Source of the DNA: Streptomyces sp. PCS3-D2
GTDB taxonomy: Bacteria; Actinomycetota; Actinomycetes; Streptomycetales; Streptomycetaceae
Assembly: GCF_000612545.2 (NCBI RefSeq)
Contig: NZ_CP097800.1
Coordinates: forward strand, 6,373,501-6,437,500
Direction of reading: 5' to 3'
Length of the DNA: 64,000 bases
Numbering within the stretch: the first letter of the stretch is position 1; each line of letters begins with the position of its first letter. Under the pieces are notes generated by a model, which had not been told where the DNA came from, did not search any database, and was given only the letters and a program-made list of their open reading frames with translations. Positions 8,584 through 17,403 of the stretch are shown piece by piece. The position numbers and the translations under genes were made by a program.

Positions 8584-10014
8584 ATGACCATCCCGCTACT
8601 CCTGCTCGCGGCGGCCTTCGCCCTGATCCTCGCCAACGGATTCTTCGTGGCGGCCGAGTTCGGCCTCGTCACCGTGGAACGCCCCGAGGCCGAGCGCGCC
8701 GCAGCCGACGGAGACCGCCGTGCCCGCACGGTCGTCAAGGCCCTGCGTGAGCTGTCCTTCCAGCTCTCCGGCACCCAGCTCGGCATCACCATCACCTCCC
8801 TCGTGGTCGGCATGCTCGCCGAGCCCGCCCTCGCCGCACTGCTGGCCGGGCCGCTCTCCGCGACCGGCCTCCCGAAGGGAGCCGTCTCCGGCGTCGCCGT
8901 CGTCATCGGCATGCTGCTCGCCTCCGCCGTCCAGATGGTCGTCGGCGAGCTCGTCCCGAAGAACTGGGCGGTCTCCCGGCCCCTCCAGGTGGCCCGCTTC
9001 GTCGCCGGCCCGCAACACGTCTTCTCGCGCGTCTTCCGGCCGGTCATCGCCGGTCTCAACGCCGTCGCCAACCGGCTCGTACGGGCCCTCGGCGTGGAGC
9101 CCACCGAGGAGATGGCCTCCGCCCGCACCCCGGGTGAACTGGTTTCCCTGGTACGCCATTCGGCCCAAGCCGGCGCCCTCGAACAGGACACCGCCGACCT
9201 CTTCGTCCGGACCCTGTCGCTGGGCGAGCTCACGGCCCAGCACGTCATGACCCCCCGGGTGAAGGTCAGCGCCCTCCAGCACACGGCCACCGCGGCCGAC
9301 GTGCTCAACCTGACGCGGGCCACGGGCCTGTCCCGCTTCCCCGTCTACCGCGAACGCATCGACGAGATCACCGGCGTGGTCCACCTCAAGGACGCCCTCG
9401 CCGTCGCCGAGAGCGAGCGCGACCGCATCAGCGTGGGCCGGATCTGCGTCCCCCCGCTGCTGGTGCCCGGCTCCCTGCCGGTGCAGCCGCTGCTGGAGCG
9501 GCTGCGCAGCGAACAGCCGATGGCCGTTGTCGTCGACGAGTACGGCGGCACCGCCGGCGTCGTCACCCTGGAGGACATCGTGGAGGAACTCGTCGGGGAG
9601 GTACGCGACGAGCACGACCTGGCCGAGGACGAGACCCCCGAACTCGCCGCCGTGGCCGCCGAGGACGGCCGCCCCTCCTGGGAGGCCGACGGCAGCTGCC
9701 GCGTGCAGACCCTGCGTCGGATAGGCCTGGAGGTGCCCGAGGGCCCCTACGAGACGGTCGCCGGACTCGTCGCCGACCTGCTCGGCCGGATCCCCGCCCC
9801 CGGGGACCGCGCGGATCTCCCCGGATGGAAGCTGTCCGTCCGCAGGGTCGGCCGCAACCGGGCGGAACGCGTCCGGCTGGTCCGGCTGGCGGCCGTACCC
9901 GCCGCCGGGGGGCTCCGGAAGCCCGCGGGCCCCGCCGGCGCCGCCGTGCCCGGCTCCGGCCGCCGCGGCGAGCCCGCCCCGCAGCGGGCCGAACTGGAAG
10001 GCGCCGCCCGGTGA
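8584..10014 (+). CDS. CNNM/HlyC-CorC family transporter (DUF21-CBS-CBS-CorC)
   Basis: A 476-residue membrane protein of the CNNM/CorC (formerly hemolysin-like) family, whose characterised members export magnesium or cobalt. It has an N-terminal DUF21 membrane domain with three to four helices (residues 1-175; ILANGFFVAAEFGLV and QLGITITSLVVGMLAEPAL are typical). This is followed by a CBS pair at about 215-345 (VMTPRVKV, SRFPVYRERIDEITGVVHLKD, VVDEYGGTAGVVTLEDIVEELVGE) and a C-terminal CorC_HlyC domain at about 360-440. The Pro/Ala/Gly-rich tail is variable. The next, related gene overlaps it by 4 nt. Substrate is not readable from sequence. Confidence 0.9.
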   Translation: MTIPLLLLAAAFALILANGFFVAAEFGLVTVERPEAERAAADGDRRARTVVKALRELSFQLSGTQLGITITSLVVGMLAEPALAALLAGPLSATGLPKGAVSGVAVVIGMLLASAVQMVVGELVPKNWAVSRPLQVARFVAGPQHVFSRVFRPVIAGLNAVANRLVRALGVEPTEEMASARTPGELVSLVRHSAQAGALEQDTADLFVRTLSLGELTAQHVMTPRVKVSALQHTATAADVLNLTRATGLSRFPVYRERIDEITGVVHLKDALAVAESERDRISVGRICVPPLLVPGSLPVQPLLERLRSEQPMAVVVDEYGGTAGVVTLEDIVEELVGEVRDEHDLAEDETPELAAVAAEDGRPSWEADGSCRVQTLRRIGLEVPEGPYETVAGLVADLLGRIPAPGDRADLPGWKLSVRRVGRNRAERVRLVRLAAVPAAGGLRKPAGPAGAAVPGSGRRGEPAPQRAELEGAAR

Positions 10015-11045
10015 ACGCCCTCCAGCTCGTCTTCGCACTGCTCCTCGTCCTCGCCAACGGCTTCTTCGTCGGCGCCGAGTTCGCTCTGGTCTCCGTACGG
10101 CGCAGCCAGATCGAGCCGCTCGCGGCGGAGTCCAAGAGGGCCCGCCAGGTGCTCCACGGCCTGGAGAACCTGCCCCTGATGATGGCCGCCGCCCAGTTCG
10201 GCATCACCATCTGCTCGCTCACCCTCGGCGCGGTCGCCGAACCCACCGTGGCCCGGCTGCTGGAGCCCGTCTTCCACGCCGTCCACGTGCCGCAGGGGCT
10301 GATCCACCCGCTCGGGTACGCCCTCGCGCTCGCCGCCGTGATCTTCCTGCACCTGGTCATCGGCGAGATGGTCCCCAAGAACCTCGCCATGGCCGCCCCC
10401 GAGAAGACCGCCCTGTGGTTCAGCCCCGGCCTGGTCGCCTTCGCCCGCCTCTGCGGGCCGGTCACCACCGCGCTCGGGGCCTGCGCCAAGCTGGTCCTGA
10501 AGCTCTTCAAGGTCGAGCCCAAGGACGAGGTCGAGGCCGCCTACACCTCCGCCCAGCTGGGCCGGCTCCTCCAGGACTCCCGGCAGGCCGGACTCCTGGA
10601 GCAGGTCGAACAGGAGCGGCTGGAGGACGCACTGGAACTGGGCAGCCGCCCCGTCACCGACGTCCTCCTCGACCGGGAGCGCCTGGTCACGGTCGGCCCG
10701 GCCGTCACCCCGCGGCAGATCGAACAACTGACCGTGCGGACCGGCTACTCCCGGTTCCCCGTCCGGGCCGACAGCGGAGCCTTCATGGGCTACCTCCACG
10801 TCAAGGACGTACTGGACCTGGAGGATCGGGAACGAGCCGTGCCCCAGCGGGTCTGGCGCCGCATGACCACACTGTGCGCCACCGTCCCGCTGGACGACGC
10901 CCTCGGCGTCATGCGCCGCGACGCCACCCATCTGGCCCAGGTCGCGGACCAGGCGGGCCGGGTCCTCGGCCTGGTCGCCCTGGAGGACGTGCTGGAGATG
11001 CTGGTCGGAGAGGTCCGCGACCCGGCGCACCGGGTTCCGGCCTGA
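10011..11045 (+). CDS. CNNM/HlyC-CorC family protein lacking the C-terminal CorC domain
   Basis: A paralogue of the gene before it, with GTG at 10011 overlapping that gene's TGA. The 344-residue protein has a DUF21 membrane domain (LANGFFVGAEFALVSVRRSQIEPL, AAAQFGITICSLTLGAVAEP, HLVIGEMVPKNLA) and a CBS pair (SRFPVRADSGAFMGYLHVKDVLDL, VLGLVALEDVLEMLVGE). It stops shortly after the second CBS motif, so the CorC_HlyC domain of its partner is absent. The DEYGG motif found in its neighbour is replaced by VADQAGRVLG. Adjacent long and short CNNM genes are common in Streptomyces, and a mixed dimer is plausible but unproven. Confidence 0.9.
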   Translation: MNALQLVFALLLVLANGFFVGAEFALVSVRRSQIEPLAAESKRARQVLHGLENLPLMMAAAQFGITICSLTLGAVAEPTVARLLEPVFHAVHVPQGLIHPLGYALALAAVIFLHLVIGEMVPKNLAMAAPEKTALWFSPGLVAFARLCGPVTTALGACAKLVLKLFKVEPKDEVEAAYTSAQLGRLLQDSRQAGLLEQVEQERLEDALELGSRPVTDVLLDRERLVTVGPAVTPRQIEQLTVRTGYSRFPVRADSGAFMGYLHVKDVLDLEDRERAVPQRVWRRMTTLCATVPLDDALGVMRRDATHLAQVADQAGRVLGLVALEDVLEMLVGEVRDPAHRVPA

Positions 11046-11117
11046 CCGGCAAGGACAGCCCCGGCCGTCCGGGGCCGGAGGGACCGCGGCACACCGTCCT
11101 TCCGGCCCCGCCGGACG

Positions 11118-13046
11118 TCACAGCGGCGGCTCCTGGCGCTCCTGGGGCCCGCGGCCCGACAGGACCTCTCCATACGCCTGCATCAGATCCGGCAGCCGCA
11201 GGGTGGCCAGGTCGTCCCGCGACGGCTCGCCCGCGAAGCCCGCCAGCCGCAGGTCCCGGTAGGCGCAGCTCTTCTCGTACAGGGTGCGCAGGAAGCGGCC
11301 GTTGCCGAGCTCGTCGATCCATCCCTGCTCCACCACGTGCCCGCTGATGCTGCGCAGCTCCTCCAAGGCCTCCTCGTCCCAGTGGTCCCCGTTGGCGTCG
11401 GCCAGCACGCCGCCGATGGCGGTCAGCTCCGGCGGCCGGTAGCTGGGGAAGTCCACCCGCGTGGTGAACCGCGAGGACAGCCCCGGATTCGCCGCCAGCA
11501 GCCGGTCCATCCCGGCCGGATAGCCGGCCAGGATCACCACCAGGTGGTCCCGGTTGTCCTCGGCCCGCTTCAGGAGCACCTGCAGGGCCTCGTCGCCGTA
11601 CGCATCGCCCTTGCTGTAACCGGTGTTCGACAGCGAGTACGCCTCGTCGACGAACAGCACACCGCCGATCGCCGAGTCGATCAGCTCGTTGGCCTTCACC
11701 GCGGTCTGCCCCAGGAACTCGCCCACCAGATCGGCCCGTTGGGCCTCCACCAGGTGGTCCCCGCCGAGCAGCCCGAGCGCGTAGAAGACCCGTCCGAGGA
11801 TCCGCGCCACGGTGGTCTTGCCGGTACCCGAGGGGCCGGAGAACACGAAGTGTCGTTTCGGAGGCTGCACCGGCAGCCCCTGACCCGCCCTCAGCCGTGC
11901 CATGTGCAGCTGCGCGGAGAGCGCCTTCACCTGCCGTTTGACCGGTTCCAGGCCCACCATCCGCTCCAGCTCCGCCAGCGCCTCGGCCAGCGCCGCCGGG
12001 TCCGACGGCCCGGTCGGCAACCCCTCCGCCGAAGCCTGCGGCGGGACGGCCGCCTTGCGCCGCACGCCCTCCATCCGGCCGGGCGGGGGAGGCGGCGGAG
12101 CCAGCGGGTCGAGCCCCGCCGGGCCGTCCGCGGCGATGTCCTGGACGGGCCCGCCGCCGGGCGAACCGCCCAGGGCGACCGCCGCGAAGTCCCCGCCGGC
12201 CGGGGACGGGCCGTGCCCCGCATAGCCGCCGTACCCCGAATACCCGGCCAGACCCGCCAGATCGGCCATGCCGTCGGTGTCGTCACCGTCCTCGATGGCC
12301 GTCAGCCTGGCCGCGGTGTCCATGAAGGAGGGATCCACCCGGTGCACCGCCCGGTACAGAGGCAGTGCCGCCGCACTGCGCCCCGTGCCCTCGTGCGCCC
12401 GCGCCAGCCAGTACCGCAGCTCCTTGCGCTGCGGCTGCTCGCTCCGGCAGCGCATCAGCGCCGCCGACAGCAGCGGCTCCGCCTGCCCGTACATCTCCAG
12501 CCGGACCCGTGCCATACCGCCGAAGAGTCCCGCCTCGATCCCCAGCAGCGGATCGTTCACCAGCGGCTCGGTGTGCCGGACCAACTGCTCCCAGTCCTTG
12601 ACCAGATAGGCCCGGCAGGCGTGCAGGAAGCGTACCTGCGCGTCGGTGTCGACGGGCGGCAACGCGGCGAGGGCCTGGTCCAGCTCCGGCACGTGGCGGC
12701 CGTCCAGCCAGTGCGAGGCGTGGGCGAGGAGCAGGTCCCGCCGGTTCTCCAGTACTGGCTGCACCCACCAGCCCAGCCAGTACCAGGAGTTCAGGGTTCT
12801 GCGGTGCCGGGTGCGCTGCTCGCCGAAGCGGTCCCGGTGCGCGTACATGCGCAATAACGCGTTGCCCGTGTCGACCCGGAGCGCGTGCAGGCCCAGCCAC
12901 GCGTCGGCCATCGAGGGGTCGAGCCGCACCGCCGTCCGGAACTCCTCCTCGGCCTGCGGGTAGGCGCCCATGGTGCAGGCGTCGACCCCCCGCAACCAGG
13001 CGAGTTCGGCCGGGGCGTGCATGCTGCCCGGCGTGCCGAAATCCAT
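11118..13046 (-). CDS. EccA/CbbX-like AAA+ ATPase with TPR-like N-terminal domain
   Basis: A 642-residue protein built like the ESX/type VII secretion ATPase EccA. It has an N-terminal helical TPR-like half (about 1-250, e.g. GAYPQAEEEFRTAVRLDPSMADAW), a Gly/Pro-rich linker (about 260-330), and a C-terminal CbbX-family AAA+ module. The latter has Walker A GPSGTGKTTVA near residue 400, Walker B GGVLFVDEAYSL near 460 and the Arg-finger region SSRFTTRVDF near 525. I prefer ATG 13046 because GGGGGA lies 4 nt upstream; in-frame GTGs at 13049 and 13058 are alternatives. No EsxA/B or EccB-E genes are nearby, so its partner is unknown. The terminator at 13291-13331 isolates it from the kinase gene upstream. 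Confidence 0.82.
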   Translation of the reverse strand: MDFGTPGSMHAPAELAWLRGVDACTMGAYPQAEEEFRTAVRLDPSMADAWLGLHALRVDTGNALLRMYAHRDRFGEQRTRHRRTLNSWYWLGWWVQPVLENRRDLLLAHASHWLDGRHVPELDQALAALPPVDTDAQVRFLHACRAYLVKDWEQLVRHTEPLVNDPLLGIEAGLFGGMARVRLEMYGQAEPLLSAALMRCRSEQPQRKELRYWLARAHEGTGRSAAALPLYRAVHRVDPSFMDTAARLTAIEDGDDTDGMADLAGLAGYSGYGGYAGHGPSPAGGDFAAVALGGSPGGGPVQDIAADGPAGLDPLAPPPPPPGRMEGVRRKAAVPPQASAEGLPTGPSDPAALAEALAELERMVGLEPVKRQVKALSAQLHMARLRAGQGLPVQPPKRHFVFSGPSGTGKTTVARILGRVFYALGLLGGDHLVEAQRADLVGEFLGQTAVKANELIDSAIGGVLFVDEAYSLSNTGYSKGDAYGDEALQVLLKRAEDNRDHLVVILAGYPAGMDRLLAANPGLSSRFTTRVDFPSYRPPELTAIGGVLADANGDHWDEEALEELRSISGHVVEQGWIDELGNGRFLRTLYEKSCAYRDLRLAGFAGEPSRDDLATLRLPDLMQAYGEVLSGRGPQERQEPPL

Positions 13047-13290
13047 CACGTCCCCCACAAGCCTGCCCCGTGGTGCGCCGCAACCCCCGCTTCGAGCGCG
13101 CGAGTTGTACCGGTGCCCCGCCTGGCGTCGCTGGAATCAGGGCTGCATCGTACCTGCGCTTTCACACCTTACGTAGGGTGCGGCGGGACCGGTTCGGTCC
13201 AGAGCCCAGGGCCTGTGCGGTAACACAGAGTGAACGTTCGGGGGGTGGATGCCGTGCGCGGGACCCCCGTCGAGGGGGGCCGCGGGCAGA

Positions 13291-13331
13291 ACGAAGCCCC
13301 CGATCACGGGGGAACAACCGGGGGCTTCGTG
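13291..13331 (-). terminator. Strong hairpin terminator
   Basis: A 12-bp perfect stem (ACGAAGCCCCCG with CGGGGGCTTCGT) encloses a 17-nt loop. It lies 100 nt beyond the stop of the kinase gene read leftwards, and upstream of the AAA+ gene. It fits the usual Streptomyces terminator, a GC-rich hairpin without a T-run. The flanking stretch between the two genes (13047-13434) shows no other coding potential. Confidence 0.75.
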
Positions 13332-13434
13332 TGCGCGGCGGCCGGTAGGGCCCCGCATGGAGAACGTAAGGCCGCTGCGGGCCCCAGGTCAAGCGGGTCG
13401 GCGCAGGCCCGGAGAGGCGGACTTCCGAGGCCGT

Positions 13435-14070
13435 TCAGGCCCGGGGGAGTCCGTCACCTTCAGTGACGGAAGCGGGGTTTCCCGCCGTCGCTCCGGTCTC
13501 GCAAGACCACTCGTATCCCGTACCACTCTGGCGTACCAAGGTCTGGGCGAAGGGGCGCGAAGGATCACTGGAGAAGTGCGCGCGCTCCGCGCGCTCCCAC
13601 CCGTCCCAGAAGTCGGACAGTTCACGCCCGTCCCGGGCGCGGCCCCGCAGCCACGACTGCGCGCGCGGGGTCTCCATCCACAGCAGCCGTGCCAGGTGCG
13701 GGCGCAGCGCCCGCCGCCCGGCCCCGACCCCCTCCATCAGGAGCACCGGCGCCGGCTCCAGCACCCGTTCCGGTCCGAGGCGGCGCTCCGCCCAGTCGTA
13801 CGGGGCCCAGTGGGCCGGCCGGCCGGCGGCGAGGGGCTCCAGCACCCGGGAGCGCAGCCGCTCCTCCCAACCGAAGAGCTCCTCGTGGCTCGCCACGTCG
13901 TCCAGGTGCAGCACGGGGGCCCCGCCCAGGGCTGCGGCGAGCCGCCCCGCGAAGGTGCTCTTCCCGGACCCGGCGTGCCCGTCGATCCCGATCAGGCGCA
14001 CCGGGCCGAGGGAACGCGGCAGGTCGGCGAGCTCCCTCGCGAGTGACTCAAGTGACTGGTGCGGTTCCAC
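13435..14070 (-). CDS. Uridine kinase-like P-loop protein
   Basis: A 211-residue P-loop kinase of the uridine kinase/phosphoribulokinase superfamily. Walker A is GIDGHAGSGKSTFAG near residues 25-36. The region VLHLDDVASHEELFGWEERL supplies the substrate-contact Asp seen in uridine kinases, and VLLMEGVGAGRRAL gives the acidic strand. GTG at 14070 is chosen as start because MEPHQSLESLARELADLP begins where homology to the fold starts; only a weak GGTCGGG precedes it. Conserved in Streptomyces and usually annotated uridine kinase, but the true substrate is not established. It ends upstream of a strong terminator. Confidence 0.75.
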   Translation of the reverse strand: MEPHQSLESLARELADLPRSLGPVRLIGIDGHAGSGKSTFAGRLAAALGGAPVLHLDDVASHEELFGWEERLRSRVLEPLAAGRPAHWAPYDWAERRLGPERVLEPAPVLLMEGVGAGRRALRPHLARLLWMETPRAQSWLRGRARDGRELSDFWDGWERAERAHFSSDPSRPFAQTLVRQSGTGYEWSCETGATAGNPASVTEGDGLPRA

Positions 14071-14179
14071 CCGACCAGCGTAGACAAGCCCGACACGAGC
14101 TGTGGCTTGGGCCTCGGGCCGCCGGGAACCTGGAAGGGTGACACCACCCAAGCGCCGACCCACCCCGGGGGACCACGCG

Positions 14180-15544
14180 ATGACCGCACCCACGCCACGC
14201 AGGGCCGTACTCGTCGCCGCGCTGGCGGTCGCCACCGCGGCCACCGCCGCCGTGCCCGGGGGCGGCGCCCCGGCGGTCGCCGCACCCGCCCCGCGCGCCG
14301 AGGGCCGCACCGTCGACAACCGCTTCTGGTACTCCTACGGCCACTGGCGGGCGGGCACCCACCAGGGCACCGCGGCCTTCACCGGCACCCGCCCCGGTCT
14401 GGAGATCCGGACCGCCGTCGGCCGCACCGAGTACGCCGACCCGCACACCGGACGCCGGAGCACCTGGGAGTACGCCACCTGGACCTCCCCCGTGCACACC
14501 TCCACGGTTCCCGCCACCGAGGCCGTCGCTTCCTGGAACGCCCGCACCCCCGCCGGCACCTGGATCCAGGTCGAGCTGCGCGCCACCTACACCGACGGTG
14601 CCACCGGCCCCTGGTACGTGATGGGCCGCTGGGCCTCCGGCGACGCGGACATCCGGCGCACCTCGGTGGACGGCCAGACCGACGGCCGGTCCACCGTCTG
14701 GACCGACACCCTGGCCGTCGACGCCCCGGCCGCGGCCGGGGGCCTGCGCATCGCCGGCTGGCAGCTGCGCCTGACCCTCCACCGCCGGCCCGGCGCCGCC
14801 GAGGGCCCGACGGTGTGGCTGGCCGGCGCGATGGTCTCCGCCGTCCCCGACCGGTTCACCGTCCCGGCCTCCCGCCCCTCCGGAACCGCCCACGAGCTGA
14901 AGGTGCCGCGCTATTCGCAGCAGACCCACACCGGCCGCTATCCCGAGTACGACAACGGCGGCGAGGCCTGGTGCAGCCCCACCTCCTCCCAGATGGTCAT
15001 CGAGCACTTCGGCCGCAGGGCCGATCCCGCCGCCCTGGCCTGGGTGAACCCCGCCTACTCGGACCCGCAGGTTTGTCACGCCGCCCGTTCCACCTACGAC
15101 GCCGCTTACCGGGGCTGCGGGAACTGGTCCTTCAACGCCGCCTACGCCGCCACCTACAGCGGCCTCGCCGGGGTCGTGACCCGCCTCGGCTCGCTGGCCG
15201 ACCTGGAGACCGTGGTGCGGGCCGGAATCCCCGCCATCGCCTCTACGTCCTTCCGCGCGGACGAGCTCACCGGCGCCGGCTACGGGACGGCCGGCCACCT
15301 GATGACCGTCATCGGATTCACGGCGGTCGGGGACGTGATCGCCAACGATCCCCATGCTCCCGACAACCCGTCCGTCCGCCGGGTCTACCGACGCGCCGAG
15401 TGGGAGAAGGTCTGGCTGCGCACCAAGCGCACGACCGCCGGGGGCAAGACCGCCTCCGGAAGCGGCGGGGTCTGCTACCTCTACGCCCCCGCGCTGCCGT
15501 CCCCGGCGCAGGTCCTGGCCCTGCGGGCGGTCGGCGTGCTGTGA
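14180..15544 (+). CDS. Secreted C39-like cysteine peptidase family protein
   Basis: A 454-residue exported protein: a signal peptide over about residues 1-35 (RRAVLVAALAVATAATAAV), a beta-rich N-terminal domain (about 40-235), and a C-terminal peptidase_C39-like domain (about 240-430). The likely catalytic Cys lies in GGEAWCSPTSSQMV, the His in TAGHLMTVIGF and the Asp/Asn in VIANDPHAPDN. ATG 14180 follows GGGGGACC. C39-family domains cleave peptides, often leader peptides at double-Gly sites, but no transporter domain is present here, so an extracellular protease role is more likely. It is divergently transcribed from the kinase gene. Confidence 0.8.
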   Translation: MTAPTPRRAVLVAALAVATAATAAVPGGGAPAVAAPAPRAEGRTVDNRFWYSYGHWRAGTHQGTAAFTGTRPGLEIRTAVGRTEYADPHTGRRSTWEYATWTSPVHTSTVPATEAVASWNARTPAGTWIQVELRATYTDGATGPWYVMGRWASGDADIRRTSVDGQTDGRSTVWTDTLAVDAPAAAGGLRIAGWQLRLTLHRRPGAAEGPTVWLAGAMVSAVPDRFTVPASRPSGTAHELKVPRYSQQTHTGRYPEYDNGGEAWCSPTSSQMVIEHFGRRADPAALAWVNPAYSDPQVCHAARSTYDAAYRGCGNWSFNAAYAATYSGLAGVVTRLGSLADLETVVRAGIPAIASTSFRADELTGAGYGTAGHLMTVIGFTAVGDVIANDPHAPDNPSVRRVYRRAEWEKVWLRTKRTTAGGKTASGSGGVCYLYAPALPSPAQVLALRAVGVL

Positions 15545-15559
15545 CGGCGGTACGGCGGT

Positions 15560-15606
15560 GGAGGGAGCAGGGGAGCAGGGGAGCAGGGAGCGGGGGAGCG
15601 GGGGAG
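15560..15606 (+). repeat. Short purine-rich tandem repeat
   Basis: Five to six degenerate copies of an 8-bp unit (GGGGAGCA/GGGGGAGC) lie directly after the peptidase stop and before the SPW gene. It is a simple repeat, probably slippage-prone, with no coding potential of its own. Confidence 0.7.
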
Positions 15607-15699
15607 AACGCTGAAATTACCCGTTGACCAGGCAGCCCCTAGAAGCGGAACATAATGGAGTAAATGGCACATAAAGGCTTCTCGTAGGAGGCGGCCGCC

Positions 15700-16131
15700 A
15701 TGACCACCCATCCCAGCATCGAGCACCACCCCGACCTCGCCGAGATGCGCACCCGGTTCGAGCGGGTGACCAGCACCCCCCGCGCGCAGGCCGTCGAGGC
15801 ACTGGCCCTGATCACGGGCCTGTACCTGGCCGCCTCGCCGTGGATCGCGGGATTCGGCATCCTGATCCCGCTGGCGATCAACAACCTGATCGTCGGCCTC
15901 GCGTTCTGCCTGTGCATGGGCGGCCTGGGATCCGCCTACGAGCGCACCCATGCGATGGCGTGGACGGCGGTCGTTCTCGGCGCCTGGACGATCATCGCTC
16001 CGTGGGCCATCGCCGGTGAGATGGACACGACGCGCACGGTGGTCAACAACGTGATCACCGGAGCCGTCGCCCTCTGCCTCGGCCTCGCGATGGCGGCCAT
16101 GGCCGGCCGCAGCCGGGACACCAGGGTCTAA
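15700..16131 (+). CDS. SPW repeat membrane protein
   Basis: A 143-residue membrane protein with four hydrophobic segments and two copies of the SPW-type motif at the ends of helices (AASPWIAGF near 45-53 and IIAPWAIAG near 98-106). SPW proteins are a known family of unknown function in actinomycetes and other soil bacteria. ATG 15700 has TAGGAGG 7-8 nt upstream. A promoter is likely between 15624 (TTGACC) and 15656 (CATAAT), although the spacing of 21 nt is long. It stands alone between the peptidase and a small membrane protein gene. Confidence 0.88.
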   Translation: MTTHPSIEHHPDLAEMRTRFERVTSTPRAQAVEALALITGLYLAASPWIAGFGILIPLAINNLIVGLAFCLCMGGLGSAYERTHAMAWTAVVLGAWTIIAPWAIAGEMDTTRTVVNNVITGAVALCLGLAMAAMAGRSRDTRV

Positions 16132-16133
16132 CC

Positions 16134-16169
16134 GGCCCCGGCCCCGGCCCCGGCCCCGGCCCCGGCCCC
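16134..16169 (+). repeat. GGCCCC hexanucleotide tandem repeat (6 copies)
   Basis: Six uninterrupted copies of GGCCCC directly follow the SPW gene stop, then one variant (GGCGCC). It is a simple-sequence tract and could fold only weakly as a terminator. Confidence 0.85.
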
Positions 16170-16308
16170 GGCGCCGTGCACAACCGCATGCCGGGCCCCG
16201 ACCGCACCGCGTACCAGCCGGAGCGGCCGGGGCCCGGCAGCGTGACGTGCGCCACCAGTGACCCTCGTCTCTACCGCGAAAGCCGCGAATGCTGGCACAT
16301 TGGACGCC

Positions 16309-16461
16309 ATGACCGCAGACGCCGCCGCCCCGACCGCACCCGCCGGGAACCCCGCTCGTACCGGGGGCCCCGAGGAGCACTCCAACTGGCTTGAGCACGC
16401 CCTCGGCTGGACCCTCGTGGTCCTCGTGGCCATGTTCGTCACCCAGGTCGGCTGGCTCTGA
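16309..16461 (+). CDS. Small single-pass membrane protein (SCO-type, 50 aa)
   Basis: A 50-residue ORF: an Ala/Pro-rich N terminus, then HSNWLEHALGWTLVVLVAMF, a single transmembrane helix ending VTQVGWL. The ATG at 16309 begins MTADAAAP; no strong ribosome-binding site is seen, but the hydrophobic pattern and codon usage look real. I recognise no family. Similar short proteins are often found beside transporters and regulators in Streptomyces, so this call rests on composition alone. It lies 106 nt before the TetR regulator. Confidence 0.55.
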   Translation: MTADAAAPTAPAGNPARTGGPEEHSNWLEHALGWTLVVLVAMFVTQVGWL

Positions 16462-16567
16462 CGGCACCGCCCCGGTGCGGCGGGGCCGGTACGCCGGCCG
16501 CATGCTCCCGTCGCGCGGGTCTGCCATACTTCGGCCGTCCTGTGGCAGTGCGAGGCTGGGGCCGAAC

Positions 16568-17257
16568 GTGAACGACAGTCAGCAGCGTGGCAAGACCAGG
16601 CGTTCGCGGGCACGCAGAGCCGAACTCATATCCATCGGGCGCAAGTTGTTCGCCGACACCGCCTACGACGCGCTCTGCATGGACGACATCGCCAGGCAGG
16701 CGGGCGTCGCCAAGGGCCTGATCTACTACTACTTCAAGAGCAAGCGCGGCTACTACCTCGCCATCGTCGAGGACTCCGTGGCCGGTCTCGTGGCCCGCGC
16801 CCGCGGCGACACCGACCTCCCGAACGCGGAACGGCTCCGCCGCACCGTCGACGGGTACCTCCAGTACGCCGAACACCACCCCGCCGCCTACCGCACCATC
16901 GCCACCGGGGGCGTCGGCTGCGACGCCGAGGTGCTCGCCGTCCGCGACGCCGTCCGCGAGGAACTGGTCGCCACCATCGCCGAAGGCGCCTACGGACACC
17001 GCACCCTCCCGCCCATCGCCCGGCTCGCCCTCGTGGGCTGGCTCTCCGCCGTCGAAGGGACCACCCTGGAATGGATCGGCGGGCCGAGCGCCCCGGACCG
17101 GCCCGGGCGCGCCCGGCTCGGAGCCCTGCTGGCACGCCAGCTCCGCGCGACATTGGCGGTGATCGAGGAGTTCGCCCCGGAGTGTCCGGCACCTCCCCCC
17201 GAGGAAGGGACGTTCGAAAACGTCGGTGATCTTGCACCGGTGACGGGAAGCCCCTGA
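16568..17257 (+). CDS. TetR/AcrR family transcriptional regulator
   Basis: A 229-residue repressor-type protein. The N-terminal DNA-binding domain covers about residues 10-60, with the helix-turn-helix seen in MDDIARQAGVAKGLIYYYFKSKRGYYLAIV. The C-terminal ligand domain contains LVGWLSAVEGTTLEWI. GTG 16568 is chosen because the homology begins just after it and the preceding region reads as non-coding. The next gene on the same strand, 146 nt away, is an acyl-CoA dehydrogenase, so a fatty-acyl-CoA or related ligand is a reasonable guess. I could not identify its operator by eye. Confidence 0.9.
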   Translation: MNDSQQRGKTRRSRARRAELISIGRKLFADTAYDALCMDDIARQAGVAKGLIYYYFKSKRGYYLAIVEDSVAGLVARARGDTDLPNAERLRRTVDGYLQYAEHHPAAYRTIATGGVGCDAEVLAVRDAVREELVATIAEGAYGHRTLPPIARLALVGWLSAVEGTTLEWIGGPSAPDRPGRARLGALLARQLRATLAVIEEFAPECPAPPPEEGTFENVGDLAPVTGSP

Positions 17258-17403
17258 TCGGGCATACTCAAGCCGCCGCAGCCGCTGAACAGCCTCTTCC
17301 GTGATCCGGGAGGGCAGCATCGGCTGCACAGAGCCCGAGACCCGGCGGCGCGTCCCACACCTCGCGCGTCGCCGCCGTGCCCGAGATGGAGGAGAGCGCC
17401 GCC

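Noticed and set aside
13340-13434. Possible tRNA or small RNA next to the terminator
   Set aside because: I could not fold a cloverleaf or find T-loop and anticodon-stem sequences; the segment looks like ordinary intergenic DNA.
16134-16169. CRISPR-like or regulatory repeat array
   Set aside because: It is a plain hexanucleotide run with no spacers.
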